Assembly: GCF_965198245.1 (NCBI RefSeq)
Contig: NZ_OZ240249.1
Location: forward strand, 2,480,001 to 2,544,000
DNA from: Poriferisodalis sp965198245
Lineage (GTDB): Bacteria > Actinomycetota > Acidimicrobiia > Acidimicrobiales > Poriferisodalaceae
Reading direction: 5' to 3'
DNA: 64,000 bases
In this document: one piece after another, positions 54,689-62,370 of the stretch
Layout: each line of letters opens with the position of its first letter
Numbering within the stretch: the stretch's first letter is position 1
Position numbers and translations under genes: made by a program
Notes under the pieces: generated by a model
The model's database searches: none
Seen by the model: the letters and a program-made list of their open reading frames with translations, nothing else
Told to the model about the DNA's origin: nothing

Positions 54689-56289
54689 GCGACGGCAGTG
54701 AGGGCGACGTCGAAAGTGCCCTCCATGGCACCCTTGCCGTCACGGCTGCCCGGCACATAGTTGGTGATCTCGACCGGCGGCACGCACACGACCGAGATCT
54801 CGCAGATGTGCTCGACGATGTCCTCAGCGGCGAGCTTGCCGCCGATATGGATGTCGGCGCGCTCTGCGTGAGTCATCGCATTGACCTGGCTGTCGCGGAA
54901 GCGGTCGTCGAGCTGGAACATCCCCGCCCCCACATGCCAGTACGCCCGCATCGGCCCGAACACGCCCGCCGCGTCTCGCGAGTAATAGAAGGCATAGCCA
55001 AAGTCCTGCCGCGAAAGACCCATAGCCGAGCGCGCCGGATACCGATAGACGAACTCACCCAGAGGGGTGACCCTCGACATGTCCAATTCGTAGATGCCGA
55101 TCGCTATCAGCAGCGCAGCGATCTGACGAGGCTTCACCGTGAGCCCGTTGCTGCAGGGTCGGGCGTGCAGCCGAACGGCCTCCTTGGAGACATGATCGAT
55201 CGCCAACAGCGTTCCGACCGTGACCGGGGTTTCCTTGCCCGGGGTGCGCACCTCGACATTCGCCGAAGCATCCACGCACAGGATCCGGTTGTTCGGGCTC
55301 AGCTTCTCGCCTGGGCCGCATCTCGAGAACACCCGGAACAGGAATTCGCGAGGACTGTCAACCGTTCGGGTCTGGCGAGCCGTGGGACTGCGCGTGCTTG
55401 ATCGACCTTGAGTCGCACCTGAACTGCTTCCGCTGCTCACCGCGCCGAGCGACAGCGCTAGCTCGTGCGGCGCGCTTCGGTCCGGCCAGAGCGTGACGCT
55501 GCCATATCCGCGTGCTGCGCTGTGCCCGAACCCGAAATAGTCGTACAGAATGTCTGTGCTCAAGCGTTGCGAGCCGAACGAAACCGAGCGGGTCACCGGC
55601 CAGTAGTTGAAGTTGACGGTGGTCTGTTGGTCGACGGTGGCGTCGACGGTCTGGGCGAGGCCGCTGATGGGCACGGTGACGGTGAGGGTGTAGTCACCGG
55701 TTGCGGTGCTGCCTGATGCTGTGTTGGCGGTGGTCTCGATGGTGTAGGCGCCGGCTTCGAGATACTTGTCGTGGATCTGGGCTGCGGTGGCGATGCCGCT
55801 GTTGTCGTCCTGGTGCAGGACCGCACCGGTGTTGGCGTGTCCCGACAGGAGCAGCAGGTACGGGTCGAGGCTGCTGCTGTTGGCTTTGGCGAGGTCGATG
55901 TCGATCCATGCGGGGGCGTCGACGGTGAAGGTGTGCCAGCGCGCGGACGGCCGGCTGGTTTGGCTGCCGCGATGGGTCGAGGTGCATCCCTGCACGGCCG
56001 CGACGGTCCCGGCGGCGGTGTATCGGCCTGCTGCGAGAGTGCCCAGATCGTCAGTGCATGCCGCGTCCGCGCCCCCGACAGCGACCACGGTGAGGGTGTA
56101 GTCGCCGGTGCGGCGGCTGCCGTAGGTGGTCGCCTCGATCGTGTAGTCCCCCGGCGCGAGCTCCACGCCCGACAGCCGCGAGTTGTCATCGCCCGCGGAA
56201 CGGTCCCGGTCGTCGTTGCCGCCCATCCGCGCCGCCTTGAGGCTCTGCTGACCGCTCAGGATTGCCCAACTGCCGCGGGCGCTATGGCT
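54481..56289 (-). pseudogene. 5'-truncated, frameshifted PPC-module secreted protein with lysozyme-like region
   Basis: The frame has no natural start; its sense begins within a PPC-like module right after the stop of the preceding gene (56292). It contains half a module (SRLSGVELAPGDYTIEATTYG), a complete one (ARWHTFTVDAPAWIDIDLAKA...LEAGAYTIETTA), a beta-rich linker, and a region shared with the paralogue at 57839: AALLIAIGIYELD, SAMGLSRQDF, YWHVGAGMFQLDD, HAERADIHIGGKLAAED. The last 590 bp of its module part repeat 59436-60024. After CTAANVG the sense shifts to another frame. I interpret it as a recombination-truncated paralogue. No signal peptide remains. Confidence 0.65.
55598..56186. 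repeat. 589-bp direct repeat, copy 1
   Basis: Gapless, same-orientation repeat of 59436-60024, both exactly 589 bp, encoding most of the PPC-like modules of the two paralogues. Identity is high but not perfect, with changes scattered by codon. It can mediate recombination between the two genes. Confidence 0.85.
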
Positions 56290-56291
56290 CT

Positions 56292-57842
56292 TCAAGGTGG
56301 CGGAGTTTGGGGATGCGCGCCGCCGATCCAGATGAGCATGTTGCCGATGTCGTATGGCAGTCCGGGAGATATGTGCCAGAGGAGCCACAGATCGATAATG
56401 AACTCGGTCCGGCCGTCCGCATCGGCGGTCGCAATGTGTGGGTAGCTGGAGACGGAAGCCCAGTGGGTCGACCCTTCGCCGTCGACGCTCATGTCGATAC
56501 TGAATTCGTTGGCGAATACCGGGAGCTGCTCGACTTCGAGCACTCGGCCGTGCTGACCGTCAAACACGACGGTGTAGGCGCGCAGATCCTCGATGTGCAC
56601 CGCGCCCCAGTAGTCGAACAGGTTTCCTCGCACCAATGTGCGGCCACCCGACAGAGGCTCCAGCACGTAGCGGATAAGCGATGGGTAGAACCAGAAGCCG
56701 CCGGTGACGGGGACGCGTTCGATTACGGCGTCTGTGTATCCGAATTGGCGCAGGCTCTCCGCGCTGTGCGTCCTGGCTTGGTGCGGAAAGTCGATGAACC
56801 ATGCGCGGGAGATGTCGATCTCGGGCGACATCTCGGCGTCGACGGCGAACTCGATCAGTGCCGGGTCAGCCGGGCCGTCCCAGCCGTCGATCTCGAAGGG
56901 GGCGGTCTCGCCGGGCTGTACCGACAACGGCCAATGCCACGACTCGCCGTCTGCGGTGACCGTGGCGCCGTATGCGAACAGGCTGCGGGACCAGTTGCGC
57001 ACCATCCCCCGCAGCACCCCGTCGCGCACCTTGACCGATTCGCGCAGCACACGCACCCCGTCAATGGGCGCTTCAGCAGGGGCGAAACGGATCTCCTTGT
57101 AATCGGAATAGTTGAACGCGAAGGTACCCAACGCGTCCACGCCTCCCCACAGCGTGTCCTTCCAGCGTTCCTTCTGGGCCTCCACCGACAGCGCGGACAT
57201 CTCAAGCGCCTCACGGGCGGTCTCGGCATAGCCCAAGCCTCCAAGAACGCTCACATAGCCGTAGCGGTGCGTGGGCGCGTCGGGATCGGGCGGCGGCCCT
57301 TCGCAGCCCATCTGCGGGCGCATGTCCTGGAGGCGGTTGTAGTCCTGCAGGCGTAACAGCCCGCCGGTCTGGTAGGGCACATGCATGATGGCCTCATATG
57401 CCTGCCGGTCGTCGCACATGTCGAATGCGCGGCCCCACACCGCCTCGAGCCTCGGATCGGGACGTCTAGGCCGGTGCACCGGACCCAAGACGTCCTCTTC
57501 TTGGGCGGGTACTCGCAGGTCGGCAGCCTCCGCGAGACGCCAAGCACGGAAGTCGAAGTACTCGTCCCTGCGGGGCGCGTAGTCTCCCGATGGGCGTACC
57601 TGCGCCAAGTGCTCTCTGACGGGTTCGGAAACTGTGGCTTGCGGCTGTGCTGTCTCGGCGGCTGTCGTGGCGACCGGACCCGACTCCGGGGTCGCCGACG
57701 CGCTGGACGGCAGCGACGTCGACGTGCTGGCCACTGGGGGCAGCCGCGGCTCCGCAGCGGGATCGTTCCCGGTGCAGCCAGCCGACACCGCCATCAGCAC
57801 GGCCGCCGCCGCCAGCTGCCGACGCGGCCTGCTTGGGTTCAT
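56292..57842 (-). CDS. Large lipoprotein of unknown function, coupled to the PPC-module protein
   Basis: A 516-residue exported lipoprotein. It starts with a basic N-region and hydrophobic stretch ending in the lipobox SAGC (AAAAVLMAVSAGCTGND). A Ser/Thr/Pro/Ala-rich linker of ~60 residues follows. The remaining ~430 residues are ordered, with RRDEYFDFRAWRLAEAADLR, FDMCDDRQAYEAIMHVPYQTGGLLRL, WHWPLSVQPGETAPFEIDGWDG and EFIIDLWLLWHISPGLPYDIGN. I recognise no family. ATG 57842 overlaps the stop of the preceding effector-like gene (ATGA). As an externally anchored protein made with a secreted enzyme-like partner, it could protect the producer or act with it, which is inference. Confidence 0.75.
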   Translation of the reverse strand: MNPSRPRRQLAAAAVLMAVSAGCTGNDPAAEPRLPPVASTSTSLPSSASATPESGPVATTAAETAQPQATVSEPVREHLAQVRPSGDYAPRRDEYFDFRAWRLAEAADLRVPAQEEDVLGPVHRPRRPDPRLEAVWGRAFDMCDDRQAYEAIMHVPYQTGGLLRLQDYNRLQDMRPQMGCEGPPPDPDAPTHRYGYVSVLGGLGYAETAREALEMSALSVEAQKERWKDTLWGGVDALGTFAFNYSDYKEIRFAPAEAPIDGVRVLRESVKVRDGVLRGMVRNWSRSLFAYGATVTADGESWHWPLSVQPGETAPFEIDGWDGPADPALIEFAVDAEMSPEIDISRAWFIDFPHQARTHSAESLRQFGYTDAVIERVPVTGGFWFYPSLIRYVLEPLSGGRTLVRGNLFDYWGAVHIEDLRAYTVVFDGQHGRVLEVEQLPVFANEFSIDMSVDGEGSTHWASVSSYPHIATADADGRTEFIIDLWLLWHISPGLPYDIGNMLIWIGGAHPQTPPP

Positions 57843-60800
57843 GGCAGGTACACCGGGTCCTCGCGTGTGCGGTTCGTCAAGTGCGCCGCAGCGAACACGT
57901 TCACCAGGCTCTCGCTGTTCACCGGCCACCAGCTGCAGTCGTAGCGGACCGCCGGCGGTGTGCCCTCCGCGCGGCATACCTGAACCTGCAGTTGCCGGCT
58001 CTGGGCGATCGAGCCGCTGCCGAAGGTGTAGCTGGTCTGCTGCCACGGATAGTCCGCACCGCGGACACCGTGCCCGTCGGGCACGGCCTTGAACCATGTC
58101 GTGGTCGAGCCCGGCAGGAACGCCGCGGGAAACACCGCGAACTTCGTGCCGACTTGGTTCTCTACGTAAGTGAACGACAGGAACGGCGCTGCGAGCGGAG
58201 TGCGCGACCGGTACCGCTCCCCGGTGTCGGGGTCGGTTTTCCACAGGTCGGCGTTGTCGGCCTCGGGGTCGTACACCTGCATGGCGCCTTGCCGGTTGCC
58301 GGGGTTGAAGAACCAGCAGTCGAACGCGGCGCCCGTGTCGCCCCAGCGGCAGTCCAGGTCGATCGCCCCGCCCGAGGGGCTGTGGTCCCGGACGTAGCCG
58401 TCCACCGGGCCCTCGCCCGTATAGCCCTTAGAGGTCACCAGCAGGTCATCGCGCTCGATGTCGTACATCTTCAGATACGTATTGTCCCGGCACGTCTGGG
58501 TCTCGGACTCCCCACGGCAGCCGAACCACGGCCCGTACCCCCGAGCAAGCTTCTCAAGGAACTCGGTTGTGTTCGTGGCGTCGACACCGCACAGGGTCTC
58601 CAGCAGCCGCTCCGCGACCAGCGTCCCGCCGATGCGGGCATCCGCACGCTCGGCATGATCCAGTTCCAGCACCGGTACGAGGTCGTCGTTGACGGCGAAG
58701 GTGTCGTCGATCTGCCACCAGCCCACCCCGGGGTGCCAGAACGCCCGAGCGGGCCCCGAGGTCTGCGAGTTGGCCGAGTACAGCCGGTAGTTCTTCGGCT
58801 GGATGCTGCCTCCTTGGCGGACGACGTCCTTGCGGGACAGCGCCATCGGCGAACGCGCCAACAGGCGCGTCGGGTCGCCGTTGGCGTCGAATGCCGGGTT
58901 CTCCCAGTACGGGATCGCGAGCATCACCGCCGCGAGACGATTCACGCTTATGTTTTGGCATTCCATGCCTTTGCGCGCGAACGCATCCTTTCCGGCCTGC
59001 GCCGCAGCGACCGTGCCTGCCAAGGCCCCCGGAGTCACCCGATACAGCGCACCGCCGTCAAGCGCCGTGCGCGCGTCCTCGCGCGGATTGCTCTGCAACG
59101 ACGCTGACACACACAGCTGCTCACTGCTCGGGCTCACCACCGAGCCGTGGCCGCACACCGCGTCAACCGAGAACTCATAGCCCGATGTCACTGACACCAC
59201 AGATGTCGCAGACCGAACCTGCCGAGCGCCTCGAGTCGCCGAACCCCCTGCGCCGCTTGCGCCATTCGAAGCCGCAACAGTGGTTCGCGTCACGCTCAAG
59301 CCGTGCGTATCGACCAGCGGCACAGCCAGCGAGAGCGACACCTCGCCTCCAGACGCGGATATGCCGATGTCCAGCAGATCCGCCAGATAATCGATATCGC
59401 CCGAACGGGACTGCAACCCGATCCTTACGTCGGTGGGCCAGTAGGTGAAGTTGACGGTGGTCTGCTCATCGACGGTGGCGTCGACGGACTGGGCGAGGCC
59501 GCTGACGGGCACGGTGACGGTCAAGGTGTAGTCGCCGGTGCCGGCGACCCCGGTATGCGTCGCAGCGGTGGTCTCGATGGCATAGTCGCCGGCTTGGAGG
59601 TAGCGGCCGCGGATCTGGGCCGCGGCGGCGGTGCCGCTGTTGTTGTCCTGTTCGAGCACGGTGCCGGTGTTGGCGTGCCCCGACAGGAGCAGCAGGTACG
59701 GGTCGAGGCTGCTGCTGTTGGCTTTGGCGAGGTCGATGTCGATCCATGCGGGGGCGTCGAGGGTGAACGTGTGCCAGCGCGCGGATGGCCGGCTGGTTTG
59801 GCTGCCGCGATGGGTCGAGGTGCATCCTTGTACGGCCGCGACGGTCCCGGCGGCGGTGTATCGGCCTGCTGGGAGGGTGCCCAGATGGTCGGTGCATGCC
59901 GCGCCGGCGCCCCCAGCAGCGACCACGGTGAGGGTGTAGTCGCCGGTGCGGCGGCTGCCGTAGGTGGTGGCCTCGATGGTGTAGTCGCCCGGCGCGAGCT
60001 CAACCCCGGCGAGCCGCGAGTTGTAGCGGTGAGTGCCGTGCCCGGAGCCGACATCGTCGTTGCGGCCCAACACGGCGCCCGTCCCGTCGGCGCTGTGGCC
60101 CTCCAGCAGCAACAGATAGGTGTCGAGCCGGCTGGTGTTGGTCGCTGCGGACGCCAGATCGATCTGCACCCGCAACGGGGACGACACCGTGAAGCCATGA
60201 CGACGCGCGTAATAGCTCCCAGAGGTGCCGCCGTCGCGGCGACGCTGCGGCGACGTGCATCCCGAAACAGCCGCGACCGTCCCGGTGCGCGTCGTGGTGC
60301 CCACCCCCAGCGTGCCCATGTGCTCCCCGCAGCTGTCAGCGGCCCGAGCCGTGAACGCCACCGTGGCAGTGCCGTCCGCCCGGCCGGAATGAGTGCACGT
60401 CACCGTCACATCTGCTGAGGACCCCACCGCCACCCCCACGCTTGCGGTACGAGCCCCGCCGGTGCCCGCCGTGACCGTGGGCGTGCCGGCGGTCGCGGTC
60501 GCGGTGCACGACGCCCCGGCAGGCTCCACGCTGAACCCGTCTGTCACCGTCACGGTGCCCGCGCCCGTGTGTGTCGTGTCGGACAGGCCCGTGATCTGGA
60601 CCCTGTCCCGGCAATCGGCGCTCACTTGTGTGAGATGACTGGCGGCTGCGGGCAAGCTCACCGTCAGCGTCGCAGTGCCGTTCTGGGTGCACGACAGCGT
60701 CACCGTGCCGGTGCGCCGCCAGCTGCCCAGCGACGCCCCCAGCACCACCAGCGGACTCGTACGCTGGGACTGCGAACTGCGCACCCGACTCACACCCCCG

Positions 60801-61222
60801 CTGGTGGCCCACCCCAGCGACGGCCCGAACGCGGACGCATCCGCAGCGACCGACAACACCAGCGGCGCGTCGGCGGCCATGTCGCAGTCCAACGCCGCGT
60901 CCACGCCCGACGGCGCCGCCGCCGCAGCGCACGTCCCTCCCGACGTCGCCGTCACCGTGACCGACGTCACCGCGCCCGCGTGAGCGAACACCACACCGGC
61001 GACACCGTCCGCGTAGCCGACACCGGTGCAGGTGACCGTGATCGCCGTCGCGGCGGGCACGGTGAACTCCGCGCTCAGCACCCGAGCGCCCACAACCCCC
61101 GATGGCGGGCGCTTATATTCGATTCGAACAAGAAATCGTCGACAACTCTCTCGATGTCCTCCTCGGTATAACTGTCTCCGCCCGACGTGCAACTCACGAG
61201 CACCGGCGTGAGCAATAGGCAT
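57839..61222 (-). CDS. Giant PPC-module secreted-type protein with lysozyme-like C-terminal region
   Basis: About 1100 residues. Coding character begins near nt 61130 (RIEYKRPPSGVVGARVLSAEFTVPA); the ATG at 61222 precedes it by some 30 residues of doubtful sequence, so the 5' end is unclear and probably displaced from a lost signal peptide. Then come Ig-like beta domains rich in T-V-T-C, two PPC-like modules (LDTYLLLLEGH...GDYTIEATT, and a second), a linker, and a region with AAVMLAIPYWEN, SPMALSRKDVV, FWHPGVGWWQIDD, HAERADARIGG. The YWEN and WWQID motifs resemble the catalytic Glu and G-x-W-Q-I of lysozyme/transglycosylase folds. A ~250-residue Cys/Trp-rich tail ends at VYLP. Function is inferred only. 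Confidence 0.7.
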   Translation of the reverse strand: MPIAHAGARELHVGRRQLYRGGHRESCRRFLVRIEYKRPPSGVVGARVLSAEFTVPAATAITVTCTGVGYADGVAGVVFAHAGAVTSVTVTATSGGTCAAAAAPSGVDAALDCDMAADAPLVLSVAADASAFGPSLGWATSGGVSRVRSSQSQRTSPLVVLGASLGSWRRTGTVTLSCTQNGTATLTVSLPAAASHLTQVSADCRDRVQITGLSDTTHTGAGTVTVTDGFSVEPAGASCTATATAGTPTVTAGTGGARTASVGVAVGSSADVTVTCTHSGRADGTATVAFTARAADSCGEHMGTLGVGTTTRTGTVAAVSGCTSPQRRRDGGTSGSYYARRHGFTVSSPLRVQIDLASAATNTSRLDTYLLLLEGHSADGTGAVLGRNDDVGSGHGTHRYNSRLAGVELAPGDYTIEATTYGSRRTGDYTLTVVAAGGAGAACTDHLGTLPAGRYTAAGTVAAVQGCTSTHRGSQTSRPSARWHTFTLDAPAWIDIDLAKANSSSLDPYLLLLSGHANTGTVLEQDNNSGTAAAAQIRGRYLQAGDYAIETTAATHTGVAGTGDYTLTVTVPVSGLAQSVDATVDEQTTVNFTYWPTDVRIGLQSRSGDIDYLADLLDIGISASGGEVSLSLAVPLVDTHGLSVTRTTVAASNGASGAGGSATRGARQVRSATSVVSVTSGYEFSVDAVCGHGSVVSPSSEQLCVSASLQSNPREDARTALDGGALYRVTPGALAGTVAAAQAGKDAFARKGMECQNISVNRLAAVMLAIPYWENPAFDANGDPTRLLARSPMALSRKDVVRQGGSIQPKNYRLYSANSQTSGPARAFWHPGVGWWQIDDTFAVNDDLVPVLELDHAERADARIGGTLVAERLLETLCGVDATNTTEFLEKLARGYGPWFGCRGESETQTCRDNTYLKMYDIERDDLLVTSKGYTGEGPVDGYVRDHSPSGGAIDLDCRWGDTGAAFDCWFFNPGNRQGAMQVYDPEADNADLWKTDPDTGERYRSRTPLAAPFLSFTYVENQVGTKFAVFPAAFLPGSTTTWFKAVPDGHGVRGADYPWQQTSYTFGSGSIAQSRQLQVQVCRAEGTPPAVRYDCSWWPVNSESLVNVFAAAHLTNRTREDPVYLP
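59436..60024. repeat. 589-bp direct repeat, copy 2
   Basis: Partner of 55598-56186, in the same orientation and of the same length, lying 3838 bp away. It encodes the PPC-like modules of the giant protein. Confidence 0.85.
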
Positions 61223-61281
61223 GACGCCACAGACAAGACAACGAGTCGGACCGATCGAGAGATTCCTCTGGAGCAGTGCAT
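61075..61281 (-). pseudogene. Lipoprotein N-terminal fragment running into the giant gene out of frame
   Basis: A 68-residue frame with a good lipoprotein signal: RSVRLVVLSVASCLLLTPVLVSC followed by TSGGDSYTEEDIERVVDDFLF. It then breaks into meaningless sequence where the other frame takes up the PPC-module protein. Base composition also changes here, from moderate G+C to the right to high G+C to the left. Either a lipoprotein gene was fused by recombination to a 5'-truncated effector gene, or a single frameshift separates a genuine signal peptide from the giant protein. Sequence alone cannot decide. Confidence 0.55.
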
Positions 61282-61434
61282 GGCTATCCGATTCTGAATC
61301 TTGCTGGCAGGTCCGCAGGGGTTGTGGCTCATTTTCACTGTCTATGCCTCAACCGTAGTGCGGATAATCGATATCGATGAATGGCACCCATTCGAGGGAG
61401 ATCGCTAAATCGAGTGCGCCATGTATTGTCTCCG

Positions 61435-61508
61435 CTAACTGACCGGCACGAGGTCCAAAGCCATTCTGCTGAAGCTTGCGGTTCGTCGGCATTGCCCCAT
61501 AGCAGGCT
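61435..61508 (-). pseudogene. Orphan 3' fragment of a phospholipase-type gene
   Basis: Directly after the stop of the 61509 gene the minus strand reads QCRRTASFSRMALDLVPVS-stop. The C-terminus of the phospholipase-type gene at 62371 reads DCERTAYFIRSALDLVPVS. From the Cys onward 14 of 18 residues agree, and about 20 bases are identical (CTGACCGGCACGAGGTCCAA on the plus strand). No upstream part is left. It is a duplicated 3' end. Confidence 0.7.
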
Positions 61509-62276
61509 CTATCCAGAAACGTTGCCTACGCATTCGGCAATGAACTCAGCAGTGCATTCCGGCGAGTCAAGGCGCGGGATGATGACGTCGGGGTTCTTCA
61601 ACAAGAAGTCCCTGATTTCCTGCCAGTAGTGCTCGTTGCGCAGATTGAGCAGTCGGTCGCGCTCTGCCTCGTCCAGTGTGGGGTAGTGCTGGGCCCAGTT
61701 CGCGCAGCCATGCCGTATATCAAAATACTCATCCAAAGTGATTCCAAAGTCCGGTTCTAGCCGGTCGTAGTAGGTCCCGTCAAAACTGATGCCCTCCTCC
61801 AATTCGAGTCTGTCATATTCGTCAGGAGGGGGATCAGCCAGCAGCAGGCCACTGTAACCGTGCTCTGCTGCGCACTCTCGCATTGCTTCGTAATAGGACG
61901 CTTGAAGTATGCCGCCTTCTCCGAGTTCCGCTGGCAGCGAGTTTTGGGCTTGGCCTATTTGGAGCTGTATGGCGAGCGCGAAGTACCAGCGGTGACGTTC
62001 TTCGTCCGTAGCTTCATTCTCGAGCCACTGGCGCTCTTCCTTGTCGTACGCACGCTTGTCGGCATTCGTTCGAAATGTGGCATTGCGATCCCGCCGATAC
62101 ACATTGACTATCTGCTGGACGCCTGCAACTTCGTTGACGTGCTCGCGGAAGGCTGCATCGTCTAGGTTGCGCAGATCGACTTGATTGTCGTCCATCAATA
62201 ACCAAAATCCGATCAGAACCAACACAGCAATAGGTGCCGCTATTAGTGCAATACGTAACGCTCTATTCTTGTTCAT
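61509..62276 (-). CDS. Membrane-anchored protein of unknown function following the phospholipase-type gene
   Basis: A 255-residue protein. One N-terminal membrane helix (ALRIALIAAPIAVLVLIGFWLLM) is followed by a soluble, probably external part rich in Asp, Glu and Tyr: ECAAEHGYSGLLLADPPPDEYDRLE, ITLDEYFDIRHGCANWAQHYPTLDEAERDRLL, and DSPECTAEFIAECVGNVSG. Paired cysteines suggest disulfides. I do not recognise the family. The G+C content is visibly lower than in neighbours. Its position after a secreted enzyme-like gene and its external topology would suit an immunity-type protein, but that is inference. Confidence 0.75.
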   Translation of the reverse strand: MNKNRALRIALIAAPIAVLVLIGFWLLMDDNQVDLRNLDDAAFREHVNEVAGVQQIVNVYRRDRNATFRTNADKRAYDKEERQWLENEATDEERHRWYFALAIQLQIGQAQNSLPAELGEGGILQASYYEAMRECAAEHGYSGLLLADPPPDEYDRLELEEGISFDGTYYDRLEPDFGITLDEYFDIRHGCANWAQHYPTLDEAERDRLLNLRNEHYWQEIRDFLLKNPDVIIPRLDSPECTAEFIAECVGNVSG

Positions 62277-62370
62277 GACATAGCTCTCTTGTCGTGATCC
62301 CTCGAACTACATTAGCCGTGCTGCCTCCCGGCAAAGAAGCATGAGAGCACTGATAGAACATCATCGCGGG

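Noticed and set aside
56292..58244. Longer start for the lipoprotein gene at 58244
   Set aside because: The extra residues are the shadow of the giant gene; the lipobox and the ATGA overlap fix the start at 57842.
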